Source: CAIXZV01 sp963697365
Lineage (GTDB): Bacteria; Chloroflexota; Limnocylindria; Limnocylindrales; CSP1-4
Length of the DNA stretch: 64,000 nucleotides
NCBI GenBank assembly: GCA_963697365.1
Contig: CAVONT010000003.1
Coordinates: 1-64,000, forward strand
Direction: 5' to 3'
The translations under genes were made by a program, and so were the position numbers. Shown here piece by piece: positions 8,214-17,946 of the stretch; position 1 is the stretch's first letter, and each line of letters begins with the position of its first letter. The notes beneath the pieces were generated by a model that saw only the letters and a program-made list of their open reading frames with translations, had not been told where the DNA came from and searched no databases.

Positions 8214-10383
8214 CTACTTCCGCTCGTTGTGCCCCAGCAGCATCCGGAAGAGCACCACGAAGCTCACAACCAGCACGATCGCGAACGCCATCATGGCCGC
8301 GTACGCGAAGCCCACGTACTGGTCCTGGCCCGGCTGCAGCAGGATCGCCATCACGATCGCCGTGCCGATCAGCTGGCCAACCACCACGATGCCGGCCGTC
8401 GCCTGGCGTCCCAGGCCGCTCACCTGGTCGACGGACCGGTTCAACTCGGTCGTGTCCAGCTCCACGGTCAGCTTGCCGCGGTTGAACATGTCGAACCACT
8501 TGAGCGCAGCCGTCTCCACGTTCGGCACCCGCCGCGCCATCTCCTTGCCGATCCGCACCGCGGACGACTGCACCTGGGCGATCACGCGATCCGGCTCCAG
8601 CGCCTCGATCATCGCCGCGCGGGCCTCGGTCATGGCGGCCTCGCCCATGCCGACCGACGGTGACAGCGCGGTCGCGGTCTGCTCCGCCTGGATGACCGCC
8701 TTGATCGCGAGCGTCAGCGAGGAGTCGAGCCGCAACCCGTTGTCGAACACGGCACCCATGAATCCCGAGAGTGCCTCGCCGAGGGAGGTGACCCCGCCAT
8801 AGATGAGGTACTGCCGGCCCAGGCGGTCGATGTCGTTGCGGAACTGCTTCTCGTCGAAGTCGGGCGTGGGCGTGCCGAGCCCGATGAGGCCGTCGGCAAT
8901 GCCGGAGATGTCCTTGGCGTTCACGGCGTAGATGAGGCCCAGGAGGTCCACCCGCTGCTGGCTGTCCAGCTGGCCGACCAGCCCGAGGTCGAGGAAGACG
9001 AGTCGCTTGTTCTCCGGGTCCGCGAGCAGGTTGCCCGGGTGCGGGTCACCGTGGAAGAAGCCGTCGATCAGGATCTGCTTGATGACCGCACGGATGAACA
9101 CCGATCCGAGGGCATCCGTGTCGAACCCGGCCTCGCGCAACGCGTCGACCTTGGTGATCTTGATGCCCCGGATGAACTCCATCGTGAGGACCCGGACGCC
9201 GGAGTAGGCGTCGTAGATCGCCGGGACCTGGACCTCGGGGAAGCGGCGCATGTTGTCGGACAGCCGCTTGGCGTGGTACGCCTCGTTGGTGTAGTCGAGC
9301 TCCTTGAGCACGCCGCCGGCGAACTCGTCGACCATGGCGCGCAGGCCCACCTTGCGGGCGATCAGCATGCGCCGCTCGGCGATCGAGGCGAGCTCGGTGA
9401 TGACGCCGAGATCCGCCTTCGTCTTGGCCAGGATCTGCGGGCGCTGGACCTTGACGGCCACCTCGGTGCCGTCGTGCAGGATGGCGCGGTGCACCTGGGC
9501 GGTGGAGGCGGCCGCGAACGGCTCGGGCTCGATGGTCGCGAACAGCTCCTCCGGGTAGCTGCCCAAGTTCGCCCTTGATGACCTCGCGCGCCTCCTCCCA
9601 CGGGAATGGCGCCGCCTCGCTCTGCAGCTTCGAGAGCTCCACCAGCAGGTCCGCCGGCAGCGCGTCGCCTCGGCTGGCGATCATCTGGCCGATCTTCACG
9701 TAGGTCGGCCCGAGCTCCTGGAGGATGATCCTGAGGCGCTCGCCGGCGCTCACGTCCTCCAGGATGTCGGTCTCCTTGAGGACCCGCTCCGAGAACGATC
9801 GCCGGAAGCCGGCGATCGGCGTCTTGGCGAGTGCCGAGTCCAGCGTCACCGCGAACACGATGTCGTAGATCTGCTGGAGCCGCAGGTTCTCGATGATGAA
9901 GTTGCGGCGCGGGGTGGGGATGGCTTCGAGGATCTCCCACATCCTCCTCGAGAACCTGTCCTGTCCGAGCCGGGGTCGGTTGAGGCCCAGGACCGCTGAC
10001 ACGACGCCCTTGAGCAGGCTGTACACCGCCGCGAACAGGATGAGCCACAGGAGGGGGGGCTCGGCCGCCACCACGATCTCGGGGGCAAGGAACGTCGCCG
10101 CCCAGATGACGGTGGCATTCACGATGACGATGAAGATGCCCATCGTCGAGAGGAGCAGCCGACCCGTGAAGGCGACCACCACCGGGCGGACGATGTGCTC
10201 GGAGAGGACGAGGAAGACGCCGGTCAGGAGCAGGGCCGGGAGCCCCTTGCCGGTGAACTGGAACATCGGCACCCACTGCGTCCCGAACGGGAACGGCTGC
10301 GGGACGGAGATCAGCCCCAGGACGAGGACGCAGACGATGACGACGACCGACTCGACGAGGGTCTCGACGATGAAACGGCGCAT
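8214..10383 (-). CDS. ABC1/UbiB-family atypical kinase with N- and C-terminal membrane segments, frameshifted
   Basis: About 722 residues. ABC1/UbiB proteins are atypical kinases/ATPases tied to isoprenoid-quinone metabolism at the membrane. The first ~140 residues hold about four membrane helices (for example VVVIVCVLVLGLISV and TMGIFIVIVNATVIWAATF), which most ABC1 proteins lack at this end. Then the KxGQ motif (TYVKIGQMIASRGD), the Ala-rich loop (FAAASTAQVHRA), AVKVQRP, the catalytic loop DGFFHGDPHPGNLL and DLG, then two C-terminal helices typical of UbiB. One extra G in a GGG run near 9563 breaks the frame between EVIKGELG and SYPEELFATIEP; removing it restores the family sequence. Confidence 0.85.
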
Positions 10384-10622
10384 CAGGCAGCGACCTCCGG
10401 TGGCATGCGCGGGGCCGCGAGGACGGGCGAGCCCGTGGTCTGCGTGGGCACTCGGTGTCTCCCACTACGAGTCGTGGCGATCGAGGTCCATGATGCCGGA
10501 TCGCCGGTCACTGGTGATCCTCCTCCCGCGCGTCGGCCGGGGCATCGCGCGATCCGGGTGAGGCATGCGCCGTGCGGCTGCGGCACACTCTACGAGCGAC
10601 CCGGAGCGGATTGAGCGAGAGG

Positions 10623-11568
10623 ATGACGATGACCGACGAGACGCAGGTGGACGTGCCCGTGACCGATGCACCGGCTGCACCGGAGACGGAGGTCGCCGAG
10701 GCCGATGCCCCTGTCGCGGCAGCCGCGGCCACCGCAGCGGCGACAACGGCAGCGGCGGCGACAACGGCAGCGGCGGCGCCCGCATCGCCCCAGCCCTCGA
10801 AGGGGCGGGCGATGAGCCGCGCGGGCCAGGTCGTCGGCATCGTGGGGATCGTCCTGAGCCTCGTCCTGGCGGTCGGCTCCATCACCGGGTCGCTGTGGCT
10901 GACGGGGCAGATCGGCACGCTTGGCCGCCGAGGTTGACAGCCGGATTGCGGAGGCCCAGCCCAAGCTCGATGCGCTGGATGCGCGGATCAGCGAGGTCAA
11001 GGCCACCGTCGACGATGTCGTCGCCGTCGCGAACGCTGCGGCACAGACGGCGACGCCCGGTGATGGCGTCCTGGCCACGCTCCAGGAGCGCCTCGGCGGC
11101 CTCGCCAGCCGGTACGCCGGGCTCCGCAACGCGTACAGCGATGTGCGCGAGAAGGTGACCGGCGCGCTCGCCGGACTGCAGGTGCTGGAGCGGATCATCC
11201 CGGGGTTCCAGGTCCCCCAGGAGCCGCTCGACGCGCTCAACGGGCTGGATGCGCGCGTGCAGGAGCTCGATGCCGGCATCAGCGGCATCCTCGACACCAA
11301 GTTCGACGGCGGCACCCTGCGCGACGTGGCCGCGACGGTCGCCGAGAAGATCGGCCTGGTCTCCGGCGGCCTCGACAAGGTCCTGGGCGTGATCGACGAG
11401 GTCGGGGTCAGGGTGACGGACGCGCGCGCCGAGATCGCGGCACTCGCGTCGCAGATCTCGACCTACGTCACGCTGGGTGGCGCCCTGGTCACCCTGCTCT
11501 TCCTCTACATGGCCTTCCTCCACTGGGTCCTGTTCCGGACATCACGATCGGCCGGCCGCACCAGCTGA
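10623..11568 (+). CDS. Membrane protein with long extracytoplasmic coiled coil, frameshifted
   Basis: About 314 residues, function unknown. The N-terminal region is an acidic/Ala-rich low-complexity cytoplasmic segment, followed by one membrane helix (VGIVGIVLSLVLAVGSITG near 85). The frame then breaks near 10922 (one extra T in cgcttggcc) and continues as a long helical region with heptad character (AEVDSRIAEAQPKLDALDAR and onward), and a C-terminal membrane helix (YVTLGGALVTLLFLYMAF). Spacing to the next gene is 46 bases, so it may be co-transcribed with the lipid kinase-like gene. No known domain recognised. Confidence 0.7.
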
Positions 11569-11614
11569 GGGCCGCTCCGGGTGAGCAACGCTCCGGCATG
11601 AGGACCCTGCCGGC

Positions 11615-12565
11615 ATGAGCGGCCACGCGACGCTCATCGTCAGCCCGCTCGCGTCGCGGATCCGCGACGCGGGCACCCGGCGGCGCGTCGTCGAGGGCGT
11701 GCGAGGCGCCGTGGGGCGTCGGGGTCTCGGCGACCTGCACGTGGTCGAGACCGGGGTGCCCTCGGAGATCCGGGCGGCCGCGGCCGCGGCGGTCGGCGAT
11801 GGCTCGGGCCTGGTGGTGATCGCGGGCGGGGACGGCACCGTGCGCGATGCATCCGCCGCCCTGGCGGCAAGCGGCGTCCCCATGGGCATCGTCCCGTGCG
11901 GGACGGGCAACCTGTTCGCCACGGCCGTCCGCCTGCCCCGCGACATCCGCGGGGCACTGGCCGCCCTCGAGACCGGGCGGCCGACCCCGTTCGATGCAGC
12001 GCAGGTCCGCCTCATCGGTGCGCTTGGTCCCGAGGCCGAGTCGCCCGATGTCGGGCCGGTGCCGTTCGTCGTCGCCTGCGGGACGGGGTTCGATGCCCGG
12101 ATGATCGCGGGCACCAGCCGCGAGATGAAGCGCAAGTACGGCGTCGCGGCCTACTTCCTGACCGCGAGCCGCCTGCTCGGGAGCCTGGAGCCCGTGCCCA
12201 CCAGGATCACGGTGGACGGCGACACGATCGAGCTCACCTCGGTCGTCGCGCTGATCGCGAGCTGCGGCGAGGTGGTGCCCGGCGTGCTCCGGCCCCGGCT
12301 GCCGGTCGAGGCCGATGACGGGCTGCTCCACGTGTTCGTCCTGCCGAAGGGCGGCATCGTCGGGGGCGCGCTCGGCGTGCTGGAGCTGCTCCTGCGCGAG
12401 AGCGCCGGGATCTCGCCGACGGGTGCCGCGGCCCGCCTGGCCGGCCGCCACGTCCGGATCGAGGTGGATCCCGCAGCACCCACGCAGGTGGACGGGGATC
12501 CATTCCCGGCAGCCGGCCTCGAGGCGACCATCATTCCCGGCGGGCTCCTGGTGCTGCGCCCGTAG
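11615..12565 (+). CDS. Diacylglycerol kinase/sphingosine kinase-family lipid kinase
   Basis: 316 residues. DAGK_cat family (DgkB/YegS/LCB5 type): phosphorylates diacylglycerol or a related lipid at the membrane using ATP. The nucleotide-binding motif VIAGGDGTVRDA is near residue 70, PMGIVPCGTGNLFATAV near 90, and a second conserved block FVVACGTGFDARMI near 150. The C-terminal half shows the usual beta-sandwich ending in DGDPFPA. Intact frame; start at ATG 11615. Confidence 0.85.
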   Translation: MSGHATLIVSPLASRIRDAGTRRRVVEGVRGAVGRRGLGDLHVVETGVPSEIRAAAAAAVGDGSGLVVIAGGDGTVRDASAALAASGVPMGIVPCGTGNLFATAVRLPRDIRGALAALETGRPTPFDAAQVRLIGALGPEAESPDVGPVPFVVACGTGFDARMIAGTSREMKRKYGVAAYFLTASRLLGSLEPVPTRITVDGDTIELTSVVALIASCGEVVPGVLRPRLPVEADDGLLHVFVLPKGGIVGGALGVLELLLRESAGISPTGAAARLAGRHVRIEVDPAAPTQVDGDPFPAAGLEATIIPGGLLVLRP

Positions 12566-12983
12566 GTCGCATCCCTACGCGCCGGCGGCTGCCACTTGGT
12601 CAGATTCCCGCCACGTGGGCCGTAAGCGCACTCCTGTTCACGCGGCAGCGCGCAATGTCCCGACCTCCCGTGCGGGACTGCGCCCGCCAGTTGCGCTTGC
12701 TCTCGCCTGGTGGGAGCAAGCGGACCTATCAGGGCCGGCACATCGGATTGCGCCCATGAGGCGGGCGTATGGCGGATCGGGCGTCGTTTCGGCGCGATAG
12801 CGTCCACCAGGTGGGCGCAAAGCCAGGTGGTGCCGGATAGCTCTCACCTGGCGGGAATATGAGCAAGAGGGCGGGCCGGAACGAGGACGCGGGTGGGATC
12901 GGAACAACGGCGCGGGCGCCGGGCGGGAGCAGCGTGCCGTCGGGCCGCGGGCGGGAGCAGCGTGGCGGGCAGGCTCCAGCCGG
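12566..12983. other. Convergent intergenic region packed with short palindromes
   Basis: No gene seen in 418 bp between convergent genes. At least seven imperfect palindromes of the form (c)gccAGGTGGg(c) or its variants occur at about 12607, 12666, 12680, 12702, 12750, 12803, 12822 and 12843. The spacing is irregular (15-55 bp). See the findings for the reading as a palindromic repeat cluster. Confidence 0.5.
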
Positions 12984-14878
12984 TCAGGCCTCGGCGAGCA
13001 CCACCACCTTGTCGCCCGGGCCGAACACCACCCGGGCATCGCGTGCCGGGTTGAGCACGATCCCGTACGCCACCGCCGCGTCGGCTGCGCGTGACGCGAG
13101 CCGGTAGCCGAGCGCCACCTCGCCGCGGCCCTGCGCCGAGGCCTGGACGGTCGCGAAGGACACGTCGCGGCCGGGCTCCACGTACGACGCGGCATCGCGG
13201 AGGTAGATCTCGGCCCCTCGGCGTCGAACAGGTCGCGGAAGACATCCGCCAGGTCCGGGGTCTCCGCGATCTGCGCGAGCAGCAGGGAGAGCAGCCGCGA
13301 GCTGACGATGAAGTCGTCGGCCGGGCCACTTCGGCGAGCTCGCGGTTCCGCTCGTCGAGCATCTCGGACACGATGGAGAAGCTGGCGCCCGCACGGTCGA
13401 GCCGATGTCGCGGAGGTGGAGGAGCGTGAGCAGGATCCGGGCGTCGGCGATGTCCGGGTCACGGTCGTCGGACTCGCACAGGACGATGACGTGGTCGAAC
13501 GACTGGATGTCCAGCCCGTCGAGGACGGGGCGGCTGGTCGTGTTCGCCATGCGACCGGTGAGCGTGAGGTTCGCGAGGCCCGTGATCTCGCCGGTCTCGG
13601 GCAGGACCCGGTCCAGGCCCGACACCGCGACCACCTCCGACCCGGGAGCGACGTACGCGTCGAGCTCGCGGATGACCACCGCGGCGCGCCGGTTCCAGCC
13701 GATGACGAGCGTCCGCTCCGGTGCGCCCGGCGAGTCGGACGGGGGAACGATGGCGCCGGCGTCGACGGGTGCGGGCGCATCGGCCACCCGTTCGGAGCCG
13801 TGGTCCTCGGCGAGGAGCACGAGCCTGTCGTCCGGGCCCAGCACCCGGTCCGGCGGCGGACACAGCTCCGCGATGCCGCTCCGCACGATGCCGGCCGGGA
13901 TGGCACCGGTGACTGCGGGCGACCGCCTCACCGAACGTCCGGCCTGCCAGCGCAGGCATGTGCGCCACGTGCAGCTCGTGGCCCGCGAAGTCGAGCAGCT
14001 CGAGATACACCGACGGACAGCCCGGTCTGGCGGCACGTCTGGGCCACGATCCGGGACACGAGCTCGTCGGCGAGCAGCAGGTGGACCTCGGCGCCCGCGA
14101 TGAGCTTGGCGATGCCCGCGCTGGCCTGGTCCTTCACCTCGGCCACGATCCGGTACGGCTCGGGGCGCCGGTCCGCCCGCCCGGTGAGCGCGAGGATCGA
14201 CTTGAGCACGTTCACGTCGGGATCGTCACCGTCGGACTGGAGGATGACGATCGCGCGTGCCTCGTCCGGGTTGCCGATGCGCAGATCGGCGAGCGAGGTG
14301 GGCCGCCCAGATCGGCAGACGATGCGCACACGTCGAGGGATCGGGACCCGCTCGCGGATCGCGTCCTCCATCTCGACGCGGTCCCGGTCCGCGAGCACCA
14401 CGATCGTCGTGCGCCGCCGGGACACGCCCGCCTCGATCAGCTCCGCGATGACGGGGAAGACCTGCTGGCTCCAGCCGAGGATCAGGACGTGGTCCCGCTC
14501 CAGGACCCGGGAGCGACCCTTGCGCAGCTCGGCCAGCTTGTCGCCGATGCCGTTGCTCAGGATGCCGATGAGGGTGCTGATGATGAAGATGCCGGTCAGG
14601 GTGACCGCGAGCATGCCGAACCGGAACTGCGGGGATCCCTCGTCGCCGCCCATCGTTCCCGGATCGAGGGTGCGCATCATCGACATCCACAGCAGCTGCG
14701 GGATCGGGATGCCCTCGTCGCCACGCAGGATCACCAGGACGATGACGATCGCGACGATCAGGACCACCGAGACGATGCCCAACCCCAGGATCAGCGCAAC
14801 GGTGCCGCGCTCCATGAAGCGGTCGAAGCGGTAGCTCAGGCGCTCACGGAGCCCGGGGGTGGAGGCGTGTCGGTCCAT
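12984..14878 (-). CDS. CASTOR/POLLUX-type ion channel with RCK/TrkA-like domains, frameshifted
   Basis: About 630 residues. Resembles the CASTOR/POLLUX/DMI1 ion-channel family, whose bacterial members pair a short membrane region with two TrkA-like Rossmann domains. Seen: two N-terminal membrane helices (TVALILGLGIVSVVLIVAIV and FGMLAVTLTGIFIISTLIGI) around a pore-like segment (QLLWMSMMRTLDPGTMGGDE), then VLERDHVLILGWSQQVFPVI, ARAIVILQSDGDDPD and, in the second half, TLVIGWNRRAAVVIRELDAY and FDHVIVLCESDD. At least five frame breaks, near 14015, 13920, 13400, 13325 and 13218; each flank keeps family-like sequence. Either assembly errors or a very recent pseudogene. Confidence 0.72.
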
Positions 14879-14975
14879 GGCGCGGAATACTGCCTGACCG
14901 GGCGCCCGTCCGAAGGGTCGATCCGGCGGATGGCGAGCCTCCTCCCGCGCCGCGGCGGCGCCGGCGGGCGGGGCG

Positions 14976-15463
14976 TCAGCCGGTCCGGACGCGGAGCACG
15001 GGCGGCAGCACCGGATCAGCCCGGAGGAGCGGGCGCAGTGCCTCCCTCGTCCGCCAGGCTCCAGGAGCAGGGTCCATGCGATGAGCGAGAGGCTCAAGCC
15101 GTCCCGGCACCCGTCCGGCCGATCCGGGCGCGGGACGCCTGGAGGACGCGCGAGGGAGCGCCGCACGATCCGCCACAGGCACACGTGGAGCGGCGCGTCG
15201 ACGAGGACGACGATGTCGGCGCGGCGCACCCGCTCCGGCCAGCCCGGCCGCGAGAGGTAGCCGCCGTCGAGCACCCACTCGTCGGCCGCGATCGCGTCCG
15301 CGTGCCGGGACTCGAAGACCGCGTGTTCCACCGGCCGCCAGCCCGGCTCCCAGGCGAGCCGGTCGAGGTGCACCACCGGCAGTCCGAACGTCCGGCCGAG
15401 CTCGAGGGCCACCGTGGTCTTGCCGGCCCCCGAACGCCCGATGACGGCGATCCGGCGCGGCAT
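14976..15463 (-). CDS. P-loop kinase, topology-modulation/FlaR-like, frameshifted
   Basis: About 162 residues from ATG 15463. Walker A in MPRRIAVIGRSGAGKTTVAL, then LPVVHLDRLAWEPGW and an Asp-rich segment (RADIVVLVDAPLHVCLWRI). These small P-loop proteins resemble adenylate or shikimate kinases and are often named DNA topology modulation protein; the true substrate is unknown. A frame break near 15060 separates WTLLLEPG from the probable end (ALRPLLRADPVLPPVLRVRT). In-frame ATG codons at 15520 and 15535 would give a longer form but lie inside the palindromic operator region. Divergent from nrtR. Confidence 0.68.
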
Positions 15464-15494
15464 GGCGCCGCCGCCGATGCCCGCGAGTTCGCTC

Positions 15495-15541
15495 TTGACA
15501 ACCTTAGATGCGTCATGCATAACTGCACTATACATCTAAGG
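15495..15541 (+). promoter_or_regulatory. Putative nrtR promoter with palindromic operator
   Basis: TTGACA at 15495-15500 and CATAAC at 15518-15523 (17-base spacer) form a plausible sigma-70-type promoter. A perfect 9-bp inverted repeat (CCTTAGATG at 15502-15510 and CATCTAAGG at 15533-15541) encloses the -10 region, a good place for a repressor. Because the downstream gene is NrtR, an autoregulatory operator is the natural guess. The stretch is also notably AT-richer than its surroundings. Confidence 0.6.
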
Positions 15542-15570
15542 TCCGAGTCCGGACCGGGAAGGATCGACAC

Positions 15571-16293
15571 GTGGACATCGACGAGCAGGCCTATCTCGCA
15601 GCCTATGACGCCAGCCGCTACGCACGGCCATCGGTCACGGTGGACGTCGTCCTCCTCACCGTCGAGGACGGCGGCGTCCGCGCCCTGCTGTCCCGCCGCG
15701 CGGTCCAGCCGTTCAAGCACCACTGGTCGCTGGTGGGCACATTCCTCGACGTGGACGAGACGCTCGATGCGACCGCCGCCCGGGCGCTCCGCGCGAAGGC
15801 CGGCCTGGAGGACGTCTTCGTGGAGCAGCTCTACACCTTCGGCGCCCTGGGCCGGGACCCGCGCACCCGGGTGCTGAGCGTCGCCTACTACGCGCTGGTG
15901 GAGCCCGCCCGGCTGCGGGCTGCCGTCGAGACGCGCGGCGGGTCGCTGCTGCGCCTTGCGACGGTCGCCGGCGGGATTGCCGTCGATGAGGACGGCACAC
16001 CCCTGGCCCTCCCCTTCGACCACGCGGAGATCCTCGCGACCGCCATCGGGCGGATCCGCGGCAAGCTGGGCTACTCGAACATCGGCTTCGAGCTCCTGGG
16101 CGACACGTTCACGCTGCGAGACCTGCGCCTCGTCTACGAGGCGATCCTGGGCCACCCGCTCAACAAGGACTCCTTCCGCAGGACGGTGCTGGCCCGAGAC
16201 GTGGTCGAGCCCACCGGCGAGGTCCTCACCGGCGTCGGCCATCGTCCTCCCGCCCTCTACCGCTTCCGGCCGCAACCGGCCGAGGAGGCGTGA
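15571..16293 (+). CDS. nrtR: NrtR, Nudix-family transcriptional regulator of NAD metabolism
   Basis: 240 residues from GTG 15571 with GGGAAGGA upstream. N-terminal Nudix-like domain (ARPSVTVDVVLLTVEDGG, then WSLVGTFLDVDETLDATAAR) and C-terminal winged helix (FTLRDLRLVYEAILGHPLNK and FRRTVLARDVV) are the NrtR layout. The Nudix box has lost the catalytic Glu residues (reads RALRAKAGL in place of REUXEE), so it is a sensor of ADP-ribose or NAD rather than a hydrolase, as known for NrtR. First gene of an operon with pnuC, nadR and an ADP-ribosylglycohydrolase, exactly the targets expected for NrtR. Confidence 0.9.
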   Translation: MDIDEQAYLAAYDASRYARPSVTVDVVLLTVEDGGVRALLSRRAVQPFKHHWSLVGTFLDVDETLDATAARALRAKAGLEDVFVEQLYTFGALGRDPRTRVLSVAYYALVEPARLRAAVETRGGSLLRLATVAGGIAVDEDGTPLALPFDHAEILATAIGRIRGKLGYSNIGFELLGDTFTLRDLRLVYEAILGHPLNKDSFRRTVLARDVVEPTGEVLTGVGHRPPALYRFRPQPAEEA

Positions 16294-16294
16294 C

Positions 16295-16938
16295 GTGACC
16301 TCGCTCGACCTCTCCTTCCTGCTCCCCTGGCTGGAGCCGGCGGCCGTCCTGACCGGGATTGCCTGCGTGGCGCTCACCGTGCGCCAGCACATCGCGAACT
16401 GGCCGATCGGCATCCTGTCGTCCGCGCTGTTCGCCGACGCTGTTCCTGGGCGTCGGGCTGTACGCGGACTCCGCGCTGCAGCTGGTCTACATCGGCCTGG
16501 GCTTCTACGGCTGGTGGTACTGGCTGCACGGCGGCCCGAAGGGCGACGACCTGCCGGTGACGTACGCGTCGACCGCGGATGCGCGTGGGCATGACGGTGG
16601 TGGTGCTGGCGGCGATCGCGGGCGTGGGCACGTTCCTCGCCACCGCGACGGACTCGACGGTCCCCTACCCCGACGCCGCCACGATGGTGCTCAGCCTGGC
16701 CGCCCAGGTCCTGCTGACGCGCAAGCACATCGAGACGTGGCCGGTCTGGATCTTCGGGGTGAACCTGCCGTTCATCGCGATCTACCTGTACAAGGGGCTC
16801 GCGCTGACGGCCGGCCTGCAGCTGGTCTTCATCGCGCTGTCGGTGGCCGGCTGGATCGCCTGGCGTCGGTCGATGCACGCGACGGCGACCAGCGCCGCTA
16901 CCCGGGCACCGGTCGCGGTGCTTCCGGAGGTGGCGTGA
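16295..16938 (+). CDS. pnuC: PnuC nicotinamide riboside transporter, frameshifted
   Basis: About 213 residues, inner membrane; facilitates uptake of nicotinamide riboside, trapped inside by phosphorylation. Start GTG 16295 is one base after the nrtR stop. Three frames together give the PnuC pattern: VRQHIANWPIGILSSALF, then (after a break near 16440) YADSALQLVYIGLGFYGWWY, then (after a break near 16585) repeat-like ALTAGLQLVFIALSVAGWIA with LTRKHIETWPVWIFGVNLPF. The two IxxWPIxI/LQLVxIxLxxxGW halves are the internal duplication of the family. Ends in TGATG overlapping nadR. Confidence 0.85.
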
Positions 16939-17942
16939 TGACCACCGCGCTGGTCCTTGGCAAGTTCCTGCCGCCCCATGCGGGGCACGCCTACCTGGCC
17001 GAGCGGGCACGCGCGCTCGCCGACGAGGTGGTCGTCGCGCTGCTGGCCAACTCGCACGAGTCCATCCCGGTGGCATTGCGCCATCGCTGGCTGGAGGAGA
17101 TGCTGCCCTGGGCGGACATCCGCTCGGGCGTGGCCGATCACCGCGTGGATTACGGGGACCCGGCCGCATACGACCTGTGGGCAGCGACCATTCGCGAGGT
17201 GACGGGGAGGGCGCGGTTCGACCTGCTGCTGACCTCGGAGCCGGCCTACGGCGATGAGACGGCGGCCAGGCTCGGAGCCCGCCACGTGCTGGTGGACCCG
17301 GCCCGGGCAGCGGTGCCCGTGTCGGCGACGGCGATCCGCGAGGACCCGTACGCGAACTGGTCGTACCTCGCGCCGGGCGTCCGCGCCTGGTATGCCCGCC
17401 GCGTCTGCCTCACCGGCGCCGAGTCCACCGGCACCACGACGATGACGAGGATCCTGGCAGAGACGTTCGGGACCTCCTGGGTGGCCGAGTACGGCCGCGA
17501 GTACAGCCTGCCCAAGGACCTCGCGGGCGACACCTGGACCACCGCCGACTTCGAGCACATCGCCCGCGAGCAGCAGCGGCTCGAGGACTCGGCGGCCCGC
17601 GAGGCGGACCGGATCCTCTTCTGTGACACCGACGCGCTCGCGACCGCCATCTGGCACGAGCAGTACCTCGGGGCGCCAGCACCATCGGTGATGGAGATCG
17701 CCCGTTCCCGCGCCTATGACCTCACGTTCCTGACCGCTGCGGACATCCCCTGGGAGCAGGATGGTTCCCGCAACTCCGACGCCACCCGCCAGTGGATGCA
17801 GCGCCGGTTCGAGAATGAGCTGGCCCACCGACCCGAGCCGGTGGTGGAGCTCCGTGGATCGATCGACCAGCGGCTCGGGACCGCGCTCGAGGCCATCGAG
17901 CACCACCTGGGGCTGCGGCCCCACGCCCGCCGAAGGGGGTAG
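16938..17942 (+). CDS. nadR: NadR-type NMN adenylyltransferase/ribosylnicotinamide kinase
   Basis: 334 residues. Makes NAD from nicotinamide riboside: C-terminal kinase domain gives NMN, N-terminal adenylyltransferase gives NAD. Nucleotidyltransferase motifs GKFLPPHAGHAYLA and VPVSATAIREDPY are clear. The kinase P-loop reads LTGAESTGTTTMTRIL: the Walker A lysine is Thr here. I recall the same GESTGTTT form in some high-GC NadR homologues, so it may be natural, but it deserves a check. Later motifs: VAEYGREYSL and FCDTDALATAIWHEQYLG. No N-terminal HTH, so regulation falls to NrtR. Overlaps pnuC by one base. Confidence 0.88.
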   Translation: MTTALVLGKFLPPHAGHAYLAERARALADEVVVALLANSHESIPVALRHRWLEEMLPWADIRSGVADHRVDYGDPAAYDLWAATIREVTGRARFDLLLTSEPAYGDETAARLGARHVLVDPARAAVPVSATAIREDPYANWSYLAPGVRAWYARRVCLTGAESTGTTTMTRILAETFGTSWVAEYGREYSLPKDLAGDTWTTADFEHIAREQQRLEDSAAREADRILFCDTDALATAIWHEQYLGAPAPSVMEIARSRAYDLTFLTAADIPWEQDGSRNSDATRQWMQRRFENELAHRPEPVVELRGSIDQRLGTALEAIEHHLGLRPHARRRG

Positions 17943-17946
17943 GGCG

